Below are positions 8,858 to 18,898 of a stretch of 64,000 nucleotides of DNA, piece after piece (the first letter of the stretch is position 1; each line of letters begins with the position of its first letter). Origin of the DNA: Methanosarcina sp. MSH10X1 (GTDB taxonomy: Archaea; Halobacteriota; Methanosarcinia; Methanosarcinales; Methanosarcinaceae); assembly GCF_004099695.1 (NCBI RefSeq), contig NZ_SCHL01000009.1, positions 1-64,000 on the forward strand. The letters run 5' to 3'. The notes under the pieces are model-generated. The model saw only the letters and a list, made by a program, of their open reading frames with translations, was not told where the DNA came from and made no database searches. The position numbers and the translations under genes are program-made.

Positions 8858-9120
8858 CCGTTGACCCGCAAGCGTGGCGTCGCTTGAGCCCGCCCCGGTT
8901 ACATCGGTCTAGCTAAAGCATGAGTTTTTGATCAAACTTTTTTTGAAAAAGTTTGCGTTTCGCCGGTCGATCACGCTCCGGTTATACCAGTTTCGATAAA
9001 GCATGCGTTTTTGATCAAACTTTTTTGAAAAAGTTTGCGATAAAACCCTTTCTCTAAAGGTTTTCGCTCAAGCCTTTTTTGAAAAGGCTTGCGGGCAAGG
9101 ATTTTTTGTAAAAGTTTGTG
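8858..9120 (-). repeat. Dispersed hairpin repeat, copy A, downstream of top6A
   Basis: Read on the minus strand from the end of top6A it contains successive hairpin modules: AAGCCTTTTC/AAAAGGCTTGAGCG, AAAACC/GGGTTTTATCGC, and AAACTTTTTC/AAAAAGTTTGATC twice, joined by GGTATAACCGGAGCGTGATC. The same modules, in the same order relative to the preceding gene, occur after the oxidoreductase ending at 22610 and after pdxS ending at 45130. Each module ends in an A/T tract and could act as a terminator. Confidence 0.75.
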
Positions 9121-9184
9121 AAAGGGGCTGTGTACTCCCGAGGCGCAATTCGGGCGGGACGAAACTTGACCGGGATTCGGGTTT

Positions 9185-10294
9185 TTAAATCATACCCATT
9201 TCTCCTAGTCGGTCAGGGAGATAAACCTCGGTCACGAAATCGAGGCCTTTGCCTGCGAAAGCCTGTTGTTCGGCTTTTTTGCCTATATCGAGCTGGAGCT
9301 GGATTTGTTCTTTCCAGTAATCGGATTCGAAACGCGGGTCGGAAAGTTCGCTCCTCAGCGCGTTTATGTCCTGCTCCGTGAGCTTGTCGGTCGAGAGTTC
9401 ATATTCGACTATGTCCGAGGGCTGGAGGCCAAGAAATCTGGCTGCAGGCGTTGCCATGAATTCCGAGAGGTGGGCACTTTTTATAGCCCCGTAGGCAACC
9501 GAGGCATAAATCCTGTAGGACCAGGGATCGCCGTCCGTAAAGACGGCTACAGGAAGATCCAACTCTTCATTCATACGCTTGATGATGCGGCGGGTTGACC
9601 TTGCAGGCTGGCCTTTGAGGTGGACAAGAATCGCGTTGTAAGCTTCATCAAACCCGTTTTCCATCAGACGTGCGTACATACCACCGGTTTCTATGGCAAT
9701 AATCATGCTTGCATCATGGGCTTTGAATTCAATGTTTTCCACATTGAAAGGAATCTGGTATCCGCCTTCGCCCACGTCCTTCTGGCAGTGAATGTTCCGC
9801 TCTCCTCTTTTTGTCTGCTCTGTAATTTCAACAGGCCCGAACATGGTAGCCCCATCCTCCTCAGGGCGCATATGGAAAAATTCCCTCTGTAGAGTGGTAA
9901 GGAGTTCGAGGTCTTCGATCAGGCGGTCGCTCTCAGCCTGTTCTTTGAACTTTGCAGCTTCCCAGCCTTCTGAGATATAGTAGAGTTCTCGAAGCGTTGA
10001 TCCGCGGTTATGGGCGAGGTGCTCGTTTATAAGGAAATCTGTCGCATAAGTAGTTTTCAGGAGCTGGAACGCCCCTTTTACGGTTTTTGCGCTCCTTTCG
10101 CTTTCCCTGTCGCCGTAGACCCAGACATCACTCTCATCGGAATATTCTATATTTGCTTTCGTCCGGCTTGGAAGGCTGACGCTTGGGACAATCTCATTCT
10201 CAAACTGGTTATATATCCTTTCTGCAAGCTCAAGCAGCTTTTCCTTTGCAATGGCATCTGCCTGAATGGTTTTGCTATTTGTTTCCCTTGCCAT
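9185..10294 (-). CDS. top6A: DNA topoisomerase VI subunit A
   Basis: 369 residues, full length. The subunit cuts and rejoins both DNA strands (Spo11-like). The winged-helix catalytic region holds [10 protein letters not shown] (99-108); one of Tyr105/Tyr106 is the nucleophile. The Toprim domain shows IETGG with Glu202 and FTDGDPW with Asp254/Asp256 for metal binding. It starts one base after the stop of the subunit B gene and has GGGGG just before its ATG, so the two are translated together. Cytoplasmic, relaxes and decatenates DNA with subunit B. Confidence 0.97.
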   Translation of the reverse strand: MARETNSKTIQADAIAKEKLLELAERIYNQFENEIVPSVSLPSRTKANIEYSDESDVWVYGDRESERSAKTVKGAFQLLKTTYATDFLINEHLAHNRGSTLRELYYISEGWEAAKFKEQAESDRLIEDLELLTTLQREFFHMRPEEDGATMFGPVEITEQTKRGERNIHCQKDVGEGGYQIPFNVENIEFKAHDASMIIAIETGGMYARLMENGFDEAYNAILVHLKGQPARSTRRIIKRMNEELDLPVAVFTDGDPWSYRIYASVAYGAIKSAHLSEFMATPAARFLGLQPSDIVEYELSTDKLTEQDINALRSELSDPRFESDYWKEQIQLQLDIGKKAEQQAFAGKGLDFVTEVYLPDRLGEMGMI

Positions 10295-10295
10295 T

Positions 10296-12161
10296 TTATG
10301 CCCCCTTAAAGGCTTTTGCCCCGGTTACAAGCTCTTCTTCAAGCCCTTCCACGATCAGGTCGGGAAGTTTTCCGAGTTCTTTGTCGGTTACAGTTTCTAT
10401 CCTGTAGCTCAGCACCTTTGAAGCCCCCACTGATGCAGAGATATCCCACACATAATCGTAATCATTGCCCAGAGTCACAACCTTTGGTTCGGGCTTTGCC
10501 CTGCTGATTGTCCAGGGCAGCATTTCATGAACTCTGAAAGCGTATGAAGAGGTTCCGAAATTCTTAACCTTAATTACGATATCTGCGGACCCGTCTTCGT
10601 TCCTCTTCACTTTCCTATGTACGAGCAGGTTTCCCATAATCTTTGCAACAACAGGATTGATATCAGGGACATCTTTTTCCAGAATATTTGCTACCTTTGA
10701 CGCCATCTTCGGGAGCACCTTTGTAATGATTATCTCTTTCTCCCGGCGCTTCTTGAGGTTGTTCTGTTTGCTAAGATAGTGCTTGAGTTTTCTTGCAACC
10801 TCCTTGATTGCAAGGTCAATCTCATCTTTGATTACGGGAATATCTGCAATTGCATCCTTTGATTCCGAGGTAAAGGGCACGTTAATAGATGCGACATGAA
10901 TAAGCAGGATAGCCGGACCTGCAGGAATTCCCCCTCCAGGCTGGTTTAAGCCGTACTGCTTCCATTTGATGTCTTCTACTGCATGTGTGGTCACACAGCC
11001 TCCCTGCTGGTAAAGCAGAGGCACACGGTTAGCAAAACGCATTATGCTGATCTTGTCTTCTTTCGAAAGGTTTCCCCCGTAGGCGAACCCGACTTCCACT
11101 ACAAAGGGATTTCCGGAATATACTGCGGGTTTTCGCGTGCTCGTGGCAATAAAATCCACATTCGTTTCTTTTTCAAGCCCTCTGTATATCAGCTCTTCCC
11201 CAATCGGGGAAAGGCAATCTGTCGGAGGAGCCATGATCTTTACCTTTTCAAAAGCCTCGATTAATTTTCTAGCTTCATGGCGTCCCAGGGTTTTCGGGTC
11301 GATTTCGGGATCAAGCCCTGCCGCTTTGCAGATTTCCTCGGCAGTTAACAGGCCTATTTTGCAGAAAGAGTATCGGAGAAACGGGGCAAGCTTCTGGCGT
11401 TCGGTGTAGTGGAGCATTTTCATAAGAGTGCCAAGCTCTATGCCTTCAGGATGGGGCAGGATTTCTTCGGCTGGCTCAGGCATCTTATCCGTGGCTCTTT
11501 CAAAGACCTCTTCATTGCCGTCAGGTTCTATAAGGGTAATTCTTGCATGGGGGTTCACAATTGCAGTGGCTTTGAGGTACTCGTAAATGGACTGCCTTCT
11601 TCCTTTTACGTAGGCAGCCTTCATTTCCAGCTCGATCTGGGTCCCATGCGGGCGGAACCAGTCCTTTATCTCGTCTTTCAGGATATCAGGCTCATTCGTG
11701 CTGGTATTGATCATAAGCTCGTAATAGTGTGCAGGAGTACTGGAACCGGTCTTGGACATGATTTTCGTATGCCTGCCTGCAGTCATCTGGGCATAAAGTA
11801 CGGCTGCGGAAATCCCTATTCCCTGCTGTCCGCGGCTCTGCTTGAGGGCATGAAACCTTGAACCATAGAGAAGCTTTGCGAAAACCTTCGGAATTTGCTC
11901 CTTCACAATTCCTGGCCCGTTATCTTCTATAATTACAGTCACATAATCCTGTCCGGTTCTTTCGACCTGGACAAGAATGTCAGGCAAAATACCTGCTTCT
12001 TCACAGGCATCAAGGGCATTGTCAACAGCTTCCTTTACGGTCGTTATAAGGCTTCGAGGCGCCGAGTCAAAACCCAGAATCTGCCTGTTTTTTTCAAAAA
12101 ACTCTGCGACACTTATTGATTTTTGGTTTTTTGCAAGTTCTTCTGCAATGGTGAATTCCAT
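10296..12161 (-). CDS. top6B: DNA topoisomerase VI subunit B
   Basis: 621 residues. GHKL ATPase domain at the N-terminus: [12 protein letters not shown] (Glu44, Asn48, Asp51), EDNGPGI (79-85) and the flexible loop GQQGIGI (111-117). A helix-two-turn-helix and transducer domain follow, as expected for this subunit, which closes on ATP to drive strand passage by subunit A. A GAGGT ribosome site precedes the ATG at 12161. First gene of a two-gene operon with top6A. Confidence 0.97.
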   Translation of the reverse strand: MEFTIAEELAKNQKSISVAEFFEKNRQILGFDSAPRSLITTVKEAVDNALDACEEAGILPDILVQVERTGQDYVTVIIEDNGPGIVKEQIPKVFAKLLYGSRFHALKQSRGQQGIGISAAVLYAQMTAGRHTKIMSKTGSSTPAHYYELMINTSTNEPDILKDEIKDWFRPHGTQIELEMKAAYVKGRRQSIYEYLKATAIVNPHARITLIEPDGNEEVFERATDKMPEPAEEILPHPEGIELGTLMKMLHYTERQKLAPFLRYSFCKIGLLTAEEICKAAGLDPEIDPKTLGRHEARKLIEAFEKVKIMAPPTDCLSPIGEELIYRGLEKETNVDFIATSTRKPAVYSGNPFVVEVGFAYGGNLSKEDKISIMRFANRVPLLYQQGGCVTTHAVEDIKWKQYGLNQPGGGIPAGPAILLIHVASINVPFTSESKDAIADIPVIKDEIDLAIKEVARKLKHYLSKQNNLKKRREKEIIITKVLPKMASKVANILEKDVPDINPVVAKIMGNLLVHRKVKRNEDGSADIVIKVKNFGTSSYAFRVHEMLPWTISRAKPEPKVVTLGNDYDYVWDISASVGASKVLSYRIETVTDKELGKLPDLIVEGLEEELVTGAKAFKGA

Positions 12162-12578
12162 GAAATTTTACCTCAGGTTGAAAAATCAATGTAACTTTAT
12201 ACTATTTTACAAATACTAAAGTAAGAATCTCTGCTTTTTAAGTGGCAAATTTTAGTCATTATTTTTTTATAATTTCCTTTGAATGTCCTTTAAAACATAA
12301 GAAATAGCTTGCAGCCTGAAAATTAATTTTATAATACAGGAAAATAGTTTACAATATAAAAAAATATCTTTATAACACAACAAAAGAGCTTAAAATCAGA
12401 AAAATTTTCATTATTACATTTATTATTCAAACAGGTTTAATATAAATCTCTAATCAGGAAACTTCTAACGATTTCCGTGTTTCAAAAGGGTTAAGATATA
12501 AAATCCGCGCCTGCTAGAAAACATAAGGACATTCTGTTTTGTATCATGATAGCACATTGTTGATTTCGACTTTTCAGT
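12162..12578. other. AT-rich intergenic region upstream of top6B
   Basis: About 415 bases, strongly AT-rich, between top6B and the small RAM-domain gene, both on the minus strand. It must hold the top6B promoter, but several TATA-like stretches make the exact one uncertain. No gene or clear repeat seen. Confidence 0.45.
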
Positions 12579-12791
12579 TTAAAGTTCTGCCCCGACAATT
12601 GTTTTGGTGGCTTTTACGGTTTCGCTTTGTCTGATTCTATCTACCACGTCATTGAGGTCATTCAGATCTTCAACATCTATAATTATTACAAAATCATATT
12701 CCCCAAAGACATGATAAACGTCCTTGATCCCTTCGATATTCTTCATTTCCCTGTATGCCGCCTTTTCATAACCAGGCAGCACGTTTATCAT
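12579..12791 (-). CDS. Stand-alone Lrp/AsnC ligand-binding (RAM) domain protein
   Basis: 70 residues that match only the C-terminal alpha-beta effector domain of Lrp/AsnC regulators; there is no helix-turn-helix. Typical pattern: INVLPGYEKAAYREM, DVYHVFGEYDFVIIIDVED, then a helix and the closing strand KATKTIVGAEL. An in-frame stop shortly upstream with no start codon between fixes the ATG at 12791. Such orphan RAM proteins form oligomers that bind amino acids or small ligands and may modulate full Lrp proteins; the ligand here is unknown. Confidence 0.8.
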   Translation of the reverse strand: MINVLPGYEKAAYREMKNIEGIKDVYHVFGEYDFVIIIDVEDLNDLNDVVDRIRQSETVKATKTIVGAEL

Positions 12792-12875
12792 TGTTATACC
12801 GATTATGGCAACACAACCTTAAATTTTATTATATTATTAATGAGCTAGAATGTATGTGAAAATAGAGGTATTATT

Positions 12876-13206
12876 TTGAAAAGCTTGTCTGATAAATGGC
12901 TTGGAGCAGTTGCAAAGTCAGATAACACGAAAAGAAATTACTCGCATGCTATTAAAGCATTTTGTGAATTTGCAGATAAAGATCGTGATCAACTCACCAT
13001 TGAAGCTGAAAAAGAAATCAAAGAAGGTTTGCTAATGCGTGAAAGGTCTGTTTCTGATTATGTACCAGACTTCATAGAGCATTTGGAAAGCAAGAACCTT
13101 GCTCCTAATACCATTCGTGGGTATATAATGGCTATTCAGTCATTTTTACAATTACTATGATATTCAATTTCCTAAACAGAGGAGTATATACACTAAAATT
13201 GAATAA
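12876..13206 (+). pseudogene. Tyrosine recombinase/integrase fragment (N-terminal SAM-like domain only)
   Basis: A TTG start at 12876 with GAGGT eight bases before it opens a 94-residue frame that matches only the N-terminal core-binding domain of phage-type integrases (helices with NTKRNYSHAIKAFCEFA and SKNLAPNTIRGYIMAIQSFL). It ends early at TGA, but the neighbouring frame continues the homologous-looking sequence YDIQFPKQRSIYTKIE to TAA at 13206, so one extra base disrupts the gene near 13155. The catalytic domain with its Arg-His-Arg-Tyr residues is absent. A decayed mobile-element remnant. Confidence 0.7.
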
Positions 13207-13384
13207 CACTTTTTTTATATATGTTTTTGAATATCAGCCGGGGCATATACTCGAATAAATAACTTATGGCTAAATCATTTAACTGTAAAAATGTTGGGAA
13301 GTAATTTAGACTCGAAATTTATTTGAAAATTGCATTGGTAGAGAACTTGGACATAAAATTTATAAGGGGTTAACAAAAAGAAGT

Positions 13385-13428
13385 TTATGGAGTTTGAAAG
13401 TACCTTCCAAGTTATCCAAACTCCATAA
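13385..13428. repeat. 12-bp perfect inverted repeat
   Basis: TTATGGAGTTTG (13385-13396) and CAAACTCCATAA (13417-13428) flank a 20-base loop, between the broken integrase and the membrane protein gene. It could be a transcript hairpin or the scar of a mobile element. Confidence 0.6.
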
Positions 13429-13461
13429 GACTCAAATTGAATTATTGAGAGGTTTTATTGG

Positions 13462-13911
13462 ATGAAATATGTGACCTCAATTCCAAATAAAACTCAGGAA
13501 GTAGTCGGAGTTTTATTTGGAATTGTATTATTTTATTTTTGGCTCGTACTTATAGATAAAATAAAAATGTTATTGTTTTCAGAAGTGATCGTTATAAATA
13601 GCAGCAAGATAATCAAGGCTCAATACTGGGGTCAAATAGATCAATGGCTTGCAGCAGGTCTTATTTTATTCTTTCTGATTTTTGGACATTATTTATTGTG
13701 TAGTAAGAATATGAGCAGAATTGAAAAAAATCGTGATATTATCGGTATGAAAAGCGCATTAATAGGCTTTATTCTGTGGCTTTTTATAACAATAGTAACT
13801 TTTTTATTTAAGATTACTTTTCCATACTTTTTCAATATAGCAGGTGGATATCTTATAATAATTTTTATTTATTTTTTATTAAAAAACAAATTATATAAAT
13901 TTGAAATTTAA
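13462..13911 (+). CDS. Hypothetical integral membrane protein
   Basis: 149 residues with four predicted membrane segments (about 15-35, 65-85, 100-120, 125-143) and a lysine-rich C-terminus. No known family recognised. A GAGG stretch lies about ten bases before the ATG. Codon use is AT-rich, unlike the housekeeping genes nearby, and the gene lies beside an integrase remnant, so acquisition by transfer is possible. Confidence 0.6.
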   Translation: MKYVTSIPNKTQEVVGVLFGIVLFYFWLVLIDKIKMLLFSEVIVINSSKIIKAQYWGQIDQWLAAGLILFFLIFGHYLLCSKNMSRIEKNRDIIGMKSALIGFILWLFITIVTFLFKITFPYFFNIAGGYLIIIFIYFLLKNKLYKFEI

Positions 13912-14009
13912 AAAAAAGATAGATTTGGATCTATGTGAACTACCTCTCCCTGCCTGATGGCGAGGAAAGGGACTTCTCGCTTTAAGCCTATGACTGGGCC
14001 AATAAACTT

Positions 14010-14213
14010 TTACTTTTCCTTCTCTAAAGACCTGAATCCCCAGGTCCTACCTTTTAATTTCTTACATAATTTACCACGGTCAGCTAATTGTAGTAATCTA
14101 TTTTTTGCAAATATTGGATTGCATCCGACTTTCTCGGCAACCTCAGCTGCAGTACAGGTAGCTTCAGCCATACACTCATCGAGCTTACCCCAAAAGTTGT
14201 TATTATTCGACAT
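14010..14213 (-). CDS. Small winged helix-turn-helix protein
   Basis: About 67 residues from the ATG at 14213 (an in-frame start twelve codons earlier adds a less convincing N-terminus). The sequence TAAEVAEKVGCNPIFAKNRL followed by QLADRGKLCKKLKG fits a winged HTH: recognition helix, then a wing with basic residues. No effector domain. No ribosome site is visible, so it may be leaderless. Possible regulator of unknown target. Confidence 0.55.
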   Translation of the reverse strand: MSNNNNFWGKLDECMAEATCTAAEVAEKVGCNPIFAKNRLLQLADRGKLCKKLKGRTWGFRSLEKEK

Positions 14214-14756
14214 TAATAAGAATTTGGAAGCTATTTTCTGTATCATCAAATCTATTTACTGTTCCAAATTTCAACTCTGAGACATAACTCTGACTTTTGG
14301 GATTAGCTAAATATGTAGATGCACTGTGTGCAGTTCCTCTAAAATGGTTTCATATTTAACCTAAACTTTATGAGATCATGTAAGAACTTGTATTTTCTTA
14401 TCAAATATCATACAGTGAGATTAAAAACGCCAAAGTGTCTAAAATTAGAGGTAAATTTTTATAATTGTACCTACTTATTATATTTTAGTTATGCAGAATT
14501 GATGTGTTTCCTTATTCATTTTCACTATTATCATTGTGACTCCTATTACTATGGGTACCTATTATCAGGTAACAGCTGCAAGTTATTTATCTTTTTTCCG
14601 GGAATCCGAAAAACTGATCGAACTGGTTGAGTTTCCCCCATCTTTAGCTCATTTATAGCAAAGTTCCAAAATTCTCTCTGAGTAATAATTTTTATAAAGC
14701 TCCCCTTTTCTAAGGTTAGGGATTATTTTAATATTATCAGTGTATAATACAAGCGC
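14214..14756. other. Intergenic region, no gene supported
   Basis: About 540 AT-rich bases. A frame at 14370-14630 has no ribosome site and a composition typical of chance AT-rich translation. The segment just before 14757 should hold the promoter of the MgtE-like pair. Confidence 0.45.
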
Positions 14757-15383
14757 ATGCCCTCAGAGTCGCACAGGGACGAGGATATTTTCGAGTCCCA
14801 GTATATTGATAAATACCTGAGCGAGTACGCGAGTGTTTCATCAATAGTACGTGAGGCATTACCTTTTGAACTTCTTGCCACTGTGGGAGGAGTTATTGCA
14901 GGGATAATCTTTTCGGGGATGACAGCCGAACTTGAGATGATCCCGGGGCTGCTTGTGATTTATCCCGGTGTGCTCGGGCTCAGGGGAAATATTTCGTCTA
15001 CCCTCGGTTCAAGGCTTGGCAGTGCAATTCACCTGGGACTGATTACGGATCTCGACAGGCATAATCCCGAACTCATGAATAATATCTCCGGTTCCCTTAT
15101 CCTGAGTGTTATTGTCGCTGTAATACTCGGGTTTCTCGGACATTTCGTAACCCTCGCTCTGGGCTTCGAAAGTGCCGGTGCCTTCACGCTGATCCTTATC
15201 TGCGTAATCTCAGCGTTTACGTCCGGGGTAATTCTATCTTTTGTTGCAGTTCTGCTGGCTATAGGAACGTTCAGGTTCGGTTTTGATCCTGATAATGTTG
15301 TCACGCCATCGATTGCAACCCTCGGGGATATCGTCTCCATGCTCATGCTTTTCTTCTCGGCAAAGCTGGTGGTGATGCTGTGA
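14757..15383 (+). CDS. MgtE-type divalent cation transporter, membrane half 1
   Basis: 208 residues: a short charged N-terminus, then about five membrane helices matching one MgtE integral membrane domain. Signature elements are PGVLGLRGNISSTLGSRLG and FGFDPDNVVTPSIATLGD, the latter carrying the acidic residues that line the ion path in MgtE/SLC41 carriers. Bacterial MgtE has an N-terminal regulatory and CBS region; it is missing here. The stop overlaps the GTG start of the next gene by four bases (GTGA), so the two halves are co-translated and probably assemble together. Confidence 0.85.
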   Translation: MPSESHRDEDIFESQYIDKYLSEYASVSSIVREALPFELLATVGGVIAGIIFSGMTAELEMIPGLLVIYPGVLGLRGNISSTLGSRLGSAIHLGLITDLDRHNPELMNNISGSLILSVIVAVILGFLGHFVTLALGFESAGAFTLILICVISAFTSGVILSFVAVLLAIGTFRFGFDPDNVVTPSIATLGDIVSMLMLFFSAKLVVML

Positions 15384-15958
15384 CGAAAGGAAGGCATCAG
15401 ACTCCCTATTATACGGTCAACGGCATCATTCAGCGCGGGCTTCCGGTACTTTTCATCACATGCATAATGGCAATTCTTGTAGGGCAGATCCTGAATTCAA
15501 GAGAGGAAAGCCTTATATCCATGCCAGCGATACTGATTCTTATTCCTTCCCTTATCAAGATTGGGGGAGATACCGGCAGCATGCTTGGAGCAAGGCTCTC
15601 GTCGGCTTTCCACATGGGGCTCGGAGATAATCTCAGGAGTAACCCGGTTGTACGCAACAGCGTTATTGCAGCCTCAATTGTAGGGTTTATTTCGTCGATT
15701 TCGGTCACCATACTGGTCTTTCTGGCAAGCAGCTTCTTTGGCTTCAAGATGCCTTTCCTTACCCTTCTGCAAATAAGCCTGATAGCCGTTATCATAGAGC
15801 TTTCTGTTGTCTATTCCGCAACTGTAGCTATTGCCTTTGCTTCCCACCGGTTCGGGATCGACCCGGATGATACGGTTATCCCTTTTATAGCAAGCCTTGG
15901 AGATCTGGTCGGGGTTGCGGGAATTCTCATAGCCCTTCACCTGTTGAACATTTTATAA
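15380..15958 (+). CDS. MgtE-type divalent cation transporter, membrane half 2
   Basis: 192 residues, GTG start overlapping the previous stop. It repeats the architecture of the first half: PSLIKIGGDTGSMLGARLSS, then FGIDPDDTVIPFIASLGD. The pairing of two single-domain MgtE halves resembles the two-fold pseudo-symmetric SLC41 carriers, but on two chains. Probable role: Mg2+ or related divalent cation transport across the membrane. Confidence 0.85.
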   Translation: MTKGRHQTPYYTVNGIIQRGLPVLFITCIMAILVGQILNSREESLISMPAILILIPSLIKIGGDTGSMLGARLSSAFHMGLGDNLRSNPVVRNSVIAASIVGFISSISVTILVFLASSFFGFKMPFLTLLQISLIAVIIELSVVYSATVAIAFASHRFGIDPDDTVIPFIASLGDLVGVAGILIALHLLNIL

Positions 15959-16109
15959 ACAATGTTTTAATTAAAAGTCAGTCATACTATTATTCAATTT
16001 TATTATATTCCAGCCAGGCTCTTAAAGGCCTTAATAATTCAAAAATTAATAATTACTATGAAGTATATACTCATACACACCAACATAAGGTAGAGTTGAT
16101 ATAGAGACC

Positions 16110-17309
16110 ATGTTCCCTAAAGAATTCAGATACAGTCCAAAGAATCTTAAGGATCTTTTGACTGAGATGAAGGACACTTCCGAACTCATGGTAGATCTTG
16201 CATATACTGCAATGATCTATGATGATGAGGATATTGCAGAAGAGGTACTCAATCTTGAAGATAAGATGGATACCCTCGATTACCACATGAAGATGGCAGC
16301 GATGTTAAGCACACGCAGGGTTGACGAGGCCGAAGGGCTCCTTGGAGTTTTACAGGTTGCTGCGTGTTCGGAAAATATTGCAAATGCCGCAGGGGATATC
16401 GCCAAAATAGTGCTTATGAATATGGGCATTCCTATGGAGCTGAAAGTTGCTCTCAGGGAAGCGGAAGAAACCGTAGTCAGGGCAACAATCGCTACTGAAT
16501 CCGCGATGGCAGGACGTACGCTTGGTGATCTTGAACTCGACCTGGAGACAGGTATGTGGGTTATTGCTATCAGGAGAAACGAAGACTGGATTTATGACCC
16601 TGACAAAGAAACCCGCCTGCGCCAGGGCGATGTTTTGATTGCCAGAGGGCATGACGAAGGAGTCCCCCTTTTCTTCGAGATGGCCACGACACGAAAATTC
16701 ATCCCAAGGGAAATCGAGCACAATAAGCTTTTAAAAGACCTTGAACATGCCGTAGATATCATCGTGGATATGAAGAATATGTCCGAGCTGTCGGTAGGGC
16801 TTGCATATTCGGCTATCCTTTTTGACAACGAGGATATTGCATATGAGGTCAGTGCCCTTGAATCCGAGATGGACTCAATGAAGTACGAACTTCAGCACTG
16901 GGTACTTGAGACCGCAAAGCACGTTGAGGATGTAAACCTGTTAAGGGGAATTCTGCATCTTGCAAGCGCCTCTGAAGGTATCTCCGATGCAGCGTACGGA
17001 ATTGCGGATACCGTGCTCAGAGATATAGAACTTCACCCCATTATCACCCTCGCAGTGAGGAATTCCGAAGAGGTTATTACAAGGCTCCAGGTCGAGAAAT
17101 GTTCCCCTATAGTTGGAAAGACATTCTTTGAGCTGAAGCTTGAGACTGAAACCGGGCTGCATGTAATGGCAATCAAGAGAGCCGACCGCTGGGTCTATGC
17201 TCCAAAAGGCAATACGGTTGTCCAGGCTGGAGATATGCTTATTGCACGCGGCTCAAGGATCGGGGAAGGGGCGCTTATAGAAATGTGCGAATGTAAACTT
17301 AACCAGTAA
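16110..17309 (+). CDS. Duplicated PhoU-like plus TrkA-C (RCK_C) regulatory protein
   Basis: 399 residues made of two similar halves. Each has a helical PhoU-like region (about 8-110 and 205-310; compare TSELMVDLAYTAMIYDDEDIA with MSELSVGLAYSAILFDNEDIA) followed by a TrkA-C domain (about 125-195 and 325-395; MWVIAIRRNEDWIYDP with LHVMAIKRADRWVYAP). TrkA-C domains bind ligands that gate K+ or other ion carriers. It lies 150 bases behind the split MgtE pair on the same strand, so it is a good candidate for its cytoplasmic regulator. Confidence 0.88.
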   Translation: MFPKEFRYSPKNLKDLLTEMKDTSELMVDLAYTAMIYDDEDIAEEVLNLEDKMDTLDYHMKMAAMLSTRRVDEAEGLLGVLQVAACSENIANAAGDIAKIVLMNMGIPMELKVALREAEETVVRATIATESAMAGRTLGDLELDLETGMWVIAIRRNEDWIYDPDKETRLRQGDVLIARGHDEGVPLFFEMATTRKFIPREIEHNKLLKDLEHAVDIIVDMKNMSELSVGLAYSAILFDNEDIAYEVSALESEMDSMKYELQHWVLETAKHVEDVNLLRGILHLASASEGISDAAYGIADTVLRDIELHPIITLAVRNSEEVITRLQVEKCSPIVGKTFFELKLETETGLHVMAIKRADRWVYAPKGNTVVQAGDMLIARGSRIGEGALIEMCECKLNQ

Positions 17310-17465
17310 TCCCCCTGCCATGCCCGCTCAGCCGTTGTTACGGGCTTATTTACAGGAAGTATACTCCGGAGCGACAGGTTTCGGACCCTTTTACTTTCCT
17401 GAAAGCTGGCAATATCTCTGACTTTTATATATCGGGCTGCATATTATTATGCGGGAGTTTTGAGT

Positions 17466-18343
17466 ATGGCAGTTGTTGGGCTTTCAAGAAATAAAGATAC
17501 CCTGGAATCCGTAAGAGCGGCAGTTGAACTCGCAGGAGGGCTTGGAATTAAGGAAGGATCAACTGTACTGATCCGTCCGAATGCAAATACCGCAGACCTG
17601 CCTCCGGGCTCGACAAATCCCGAGATCCTGAAGGGCGCTATACGGGAAGCAAGAAAATGCAATCCGGAAAAAATCATTGTTGCCGAAAAGTCAATGACCA
17701 CGCTGGATACTGAAATGGTGCTCAGAAAGCTTGGGCTCTGGCAGGCGGCTGAGGCCGAAGGAGCGGACGAAATCCTTACCTTTGACCATATGAGGCGTTC
17801 GCATCTGAAACTGATGGCGCTTTCTCCTGGCCGGAAGGGTTTTACGTTCCCGAGTTTCTGGCTTCGGTAGATTACATGATTGCGCTTCCTGTTATCAAGA
17901 CTCACTGGACTGCAACATTTACCATGGGCTTGAAATCCCAGATCAGCATAACCGCAGACCGGGATAGGAGGCAGCTTCCTCATGGTAAGCACAGGGATGT
18001 GCTTTTCGGGAATATGATTGCCGAATCAAATCTTGTTTACAGGCCGGACTTTTATATCTCGGACGCTACGAAATGTTTTGTGACGGGGGGCCCTGATCTG
18101 GGAACCCTGAAAGAGCCCGGAATTGTAATGGCAAGTCAGGATGTTATTGCAAACGATACTGTCGGGCTTGCCCTGTTAAAAACCCTTGGCACGGTTCCGA
18201 AAATCCAGGAGCATTCAGTCTGGGATCAGCCCCAGATCCGAAGGGCAGTAGAACTCGGGTTAGGGGTACGCGGCAGAGACGAAATTACCATAAAAGGTTC
18301 AGAGGTCGAGGAAATCGAAGAAATTCTTGCCAATCTTTCCTGA
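17466..18343 (+). pseudogene. DUF362 family protein, interrupted by a single-base frameshift
   Basis: The ATG at 17466 has GGGAG eight bases before it. The first frame (to a TAG at 17868-17870) and the second (from about 17825 to TGA at 18343) form one DUF362-type protein of about 292 residues. The join lies near 17822-17830: adding one C to TCTCC would give continuous ...ALSPWPEGFYVPEFLASV... and restore the usual GFYVPxxL...DYMIALPVIKTHW core. Role of DUF362 proteins is not settled (often linked to iron-sulfur proteins). Either a real frameshift or a homopolymer sequencing error. Confidence 0.75.
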
Positions 18344-18691
18344 CAGCTCTCCGGAAAGCTTTTTAGGACAGGTGAATTCAGGTTAACAGGTTCAGGAAAC
18401 TGATTCCTGCTCCCTAAATTTAGAAACTTTTTGTTTCTCAAAGTAAAAATTCTAAAAATAAAATACTTATTTAAGTATTTGCAAAATGCAAAATAAAAGC
18501 CCTCATATATAAAGTTAACAGGTCCTGACAATTTTCCAGCTATTTTAAGAGAATTTAGAGTAACTTATCGCGTTCAGCTTTCGAATTTTTTTGCTTTTAC
18601 TTCTCCTTTCTCCAGGATCGTGGAAATCTACTCACATATCACCATAATTTATTTATTTTCGACTTCCCCATAGATTATGGGGGAATTTTCA
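18344..18691. other. Intergenic region before the zinc-ribbon gene
   Basis: About 350 bases, AT-rich. A TATA-like ATTTATTTTCG lies about 40 bases before the zinc-ribbon ATG. No gene seen. Confidence 0.4.
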
Positions 18692-18898
18692 ATGAACTGT
18701 GAAGCTTGTGGAGCAGAAAGTGAAGATAAATACTGCGTTGAATGTGGCAAAGTTATGAATGAAGTCGTAAGACGGGTAGGGGAAAGACGCTGGGCTGCAA
18801 TGGATGATTGTGCGTTTATCTATCCGCTTGTCCAGCGTGTAGCCAGGGGAGAGGCTACGGTGAATGATATAATTCAGGCGCTTGAAGTGGAAGACTGA
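18692..18898 (+). CDS. Small zinc-ribbon protein
   Basis: About 68 residues. The N-terminus has two Cys pairs, CEACGAE and CVECGK, a classic zinc ribbon; the rest is a helical segment ending in an acidic tail. The ATG at 18692 follows GGGGGA by about seven bases, so it is preferred to the ATG at 18677, which contains that ribosome site. Function unknown; possibly a partner or DNA/RNA-binding module. Confidence 0.75.
   Translation: MNCEACGAESEDKYCVECGKVMNEVVRRVGERRWAAMDDCAFIYPLVQRVARGEATVNDIIQALEVED

Noticed and set aside
13957-14280. 107-codon plus-strand frame
   Set aside because: Opposite strand holds the wHTH frame with a clear domain; the plus frame looks like its shadow.
14370-14630. 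86-codon plus-strand frame
   Set aside because: AT-rich chance frame without ribosome site or recognisable features.
17466-18343. Programmed -1 frameshifting in the DUF362 gene
   Set aside because: The join lacks a canonical slippery heptamer; a missing base is simpler.
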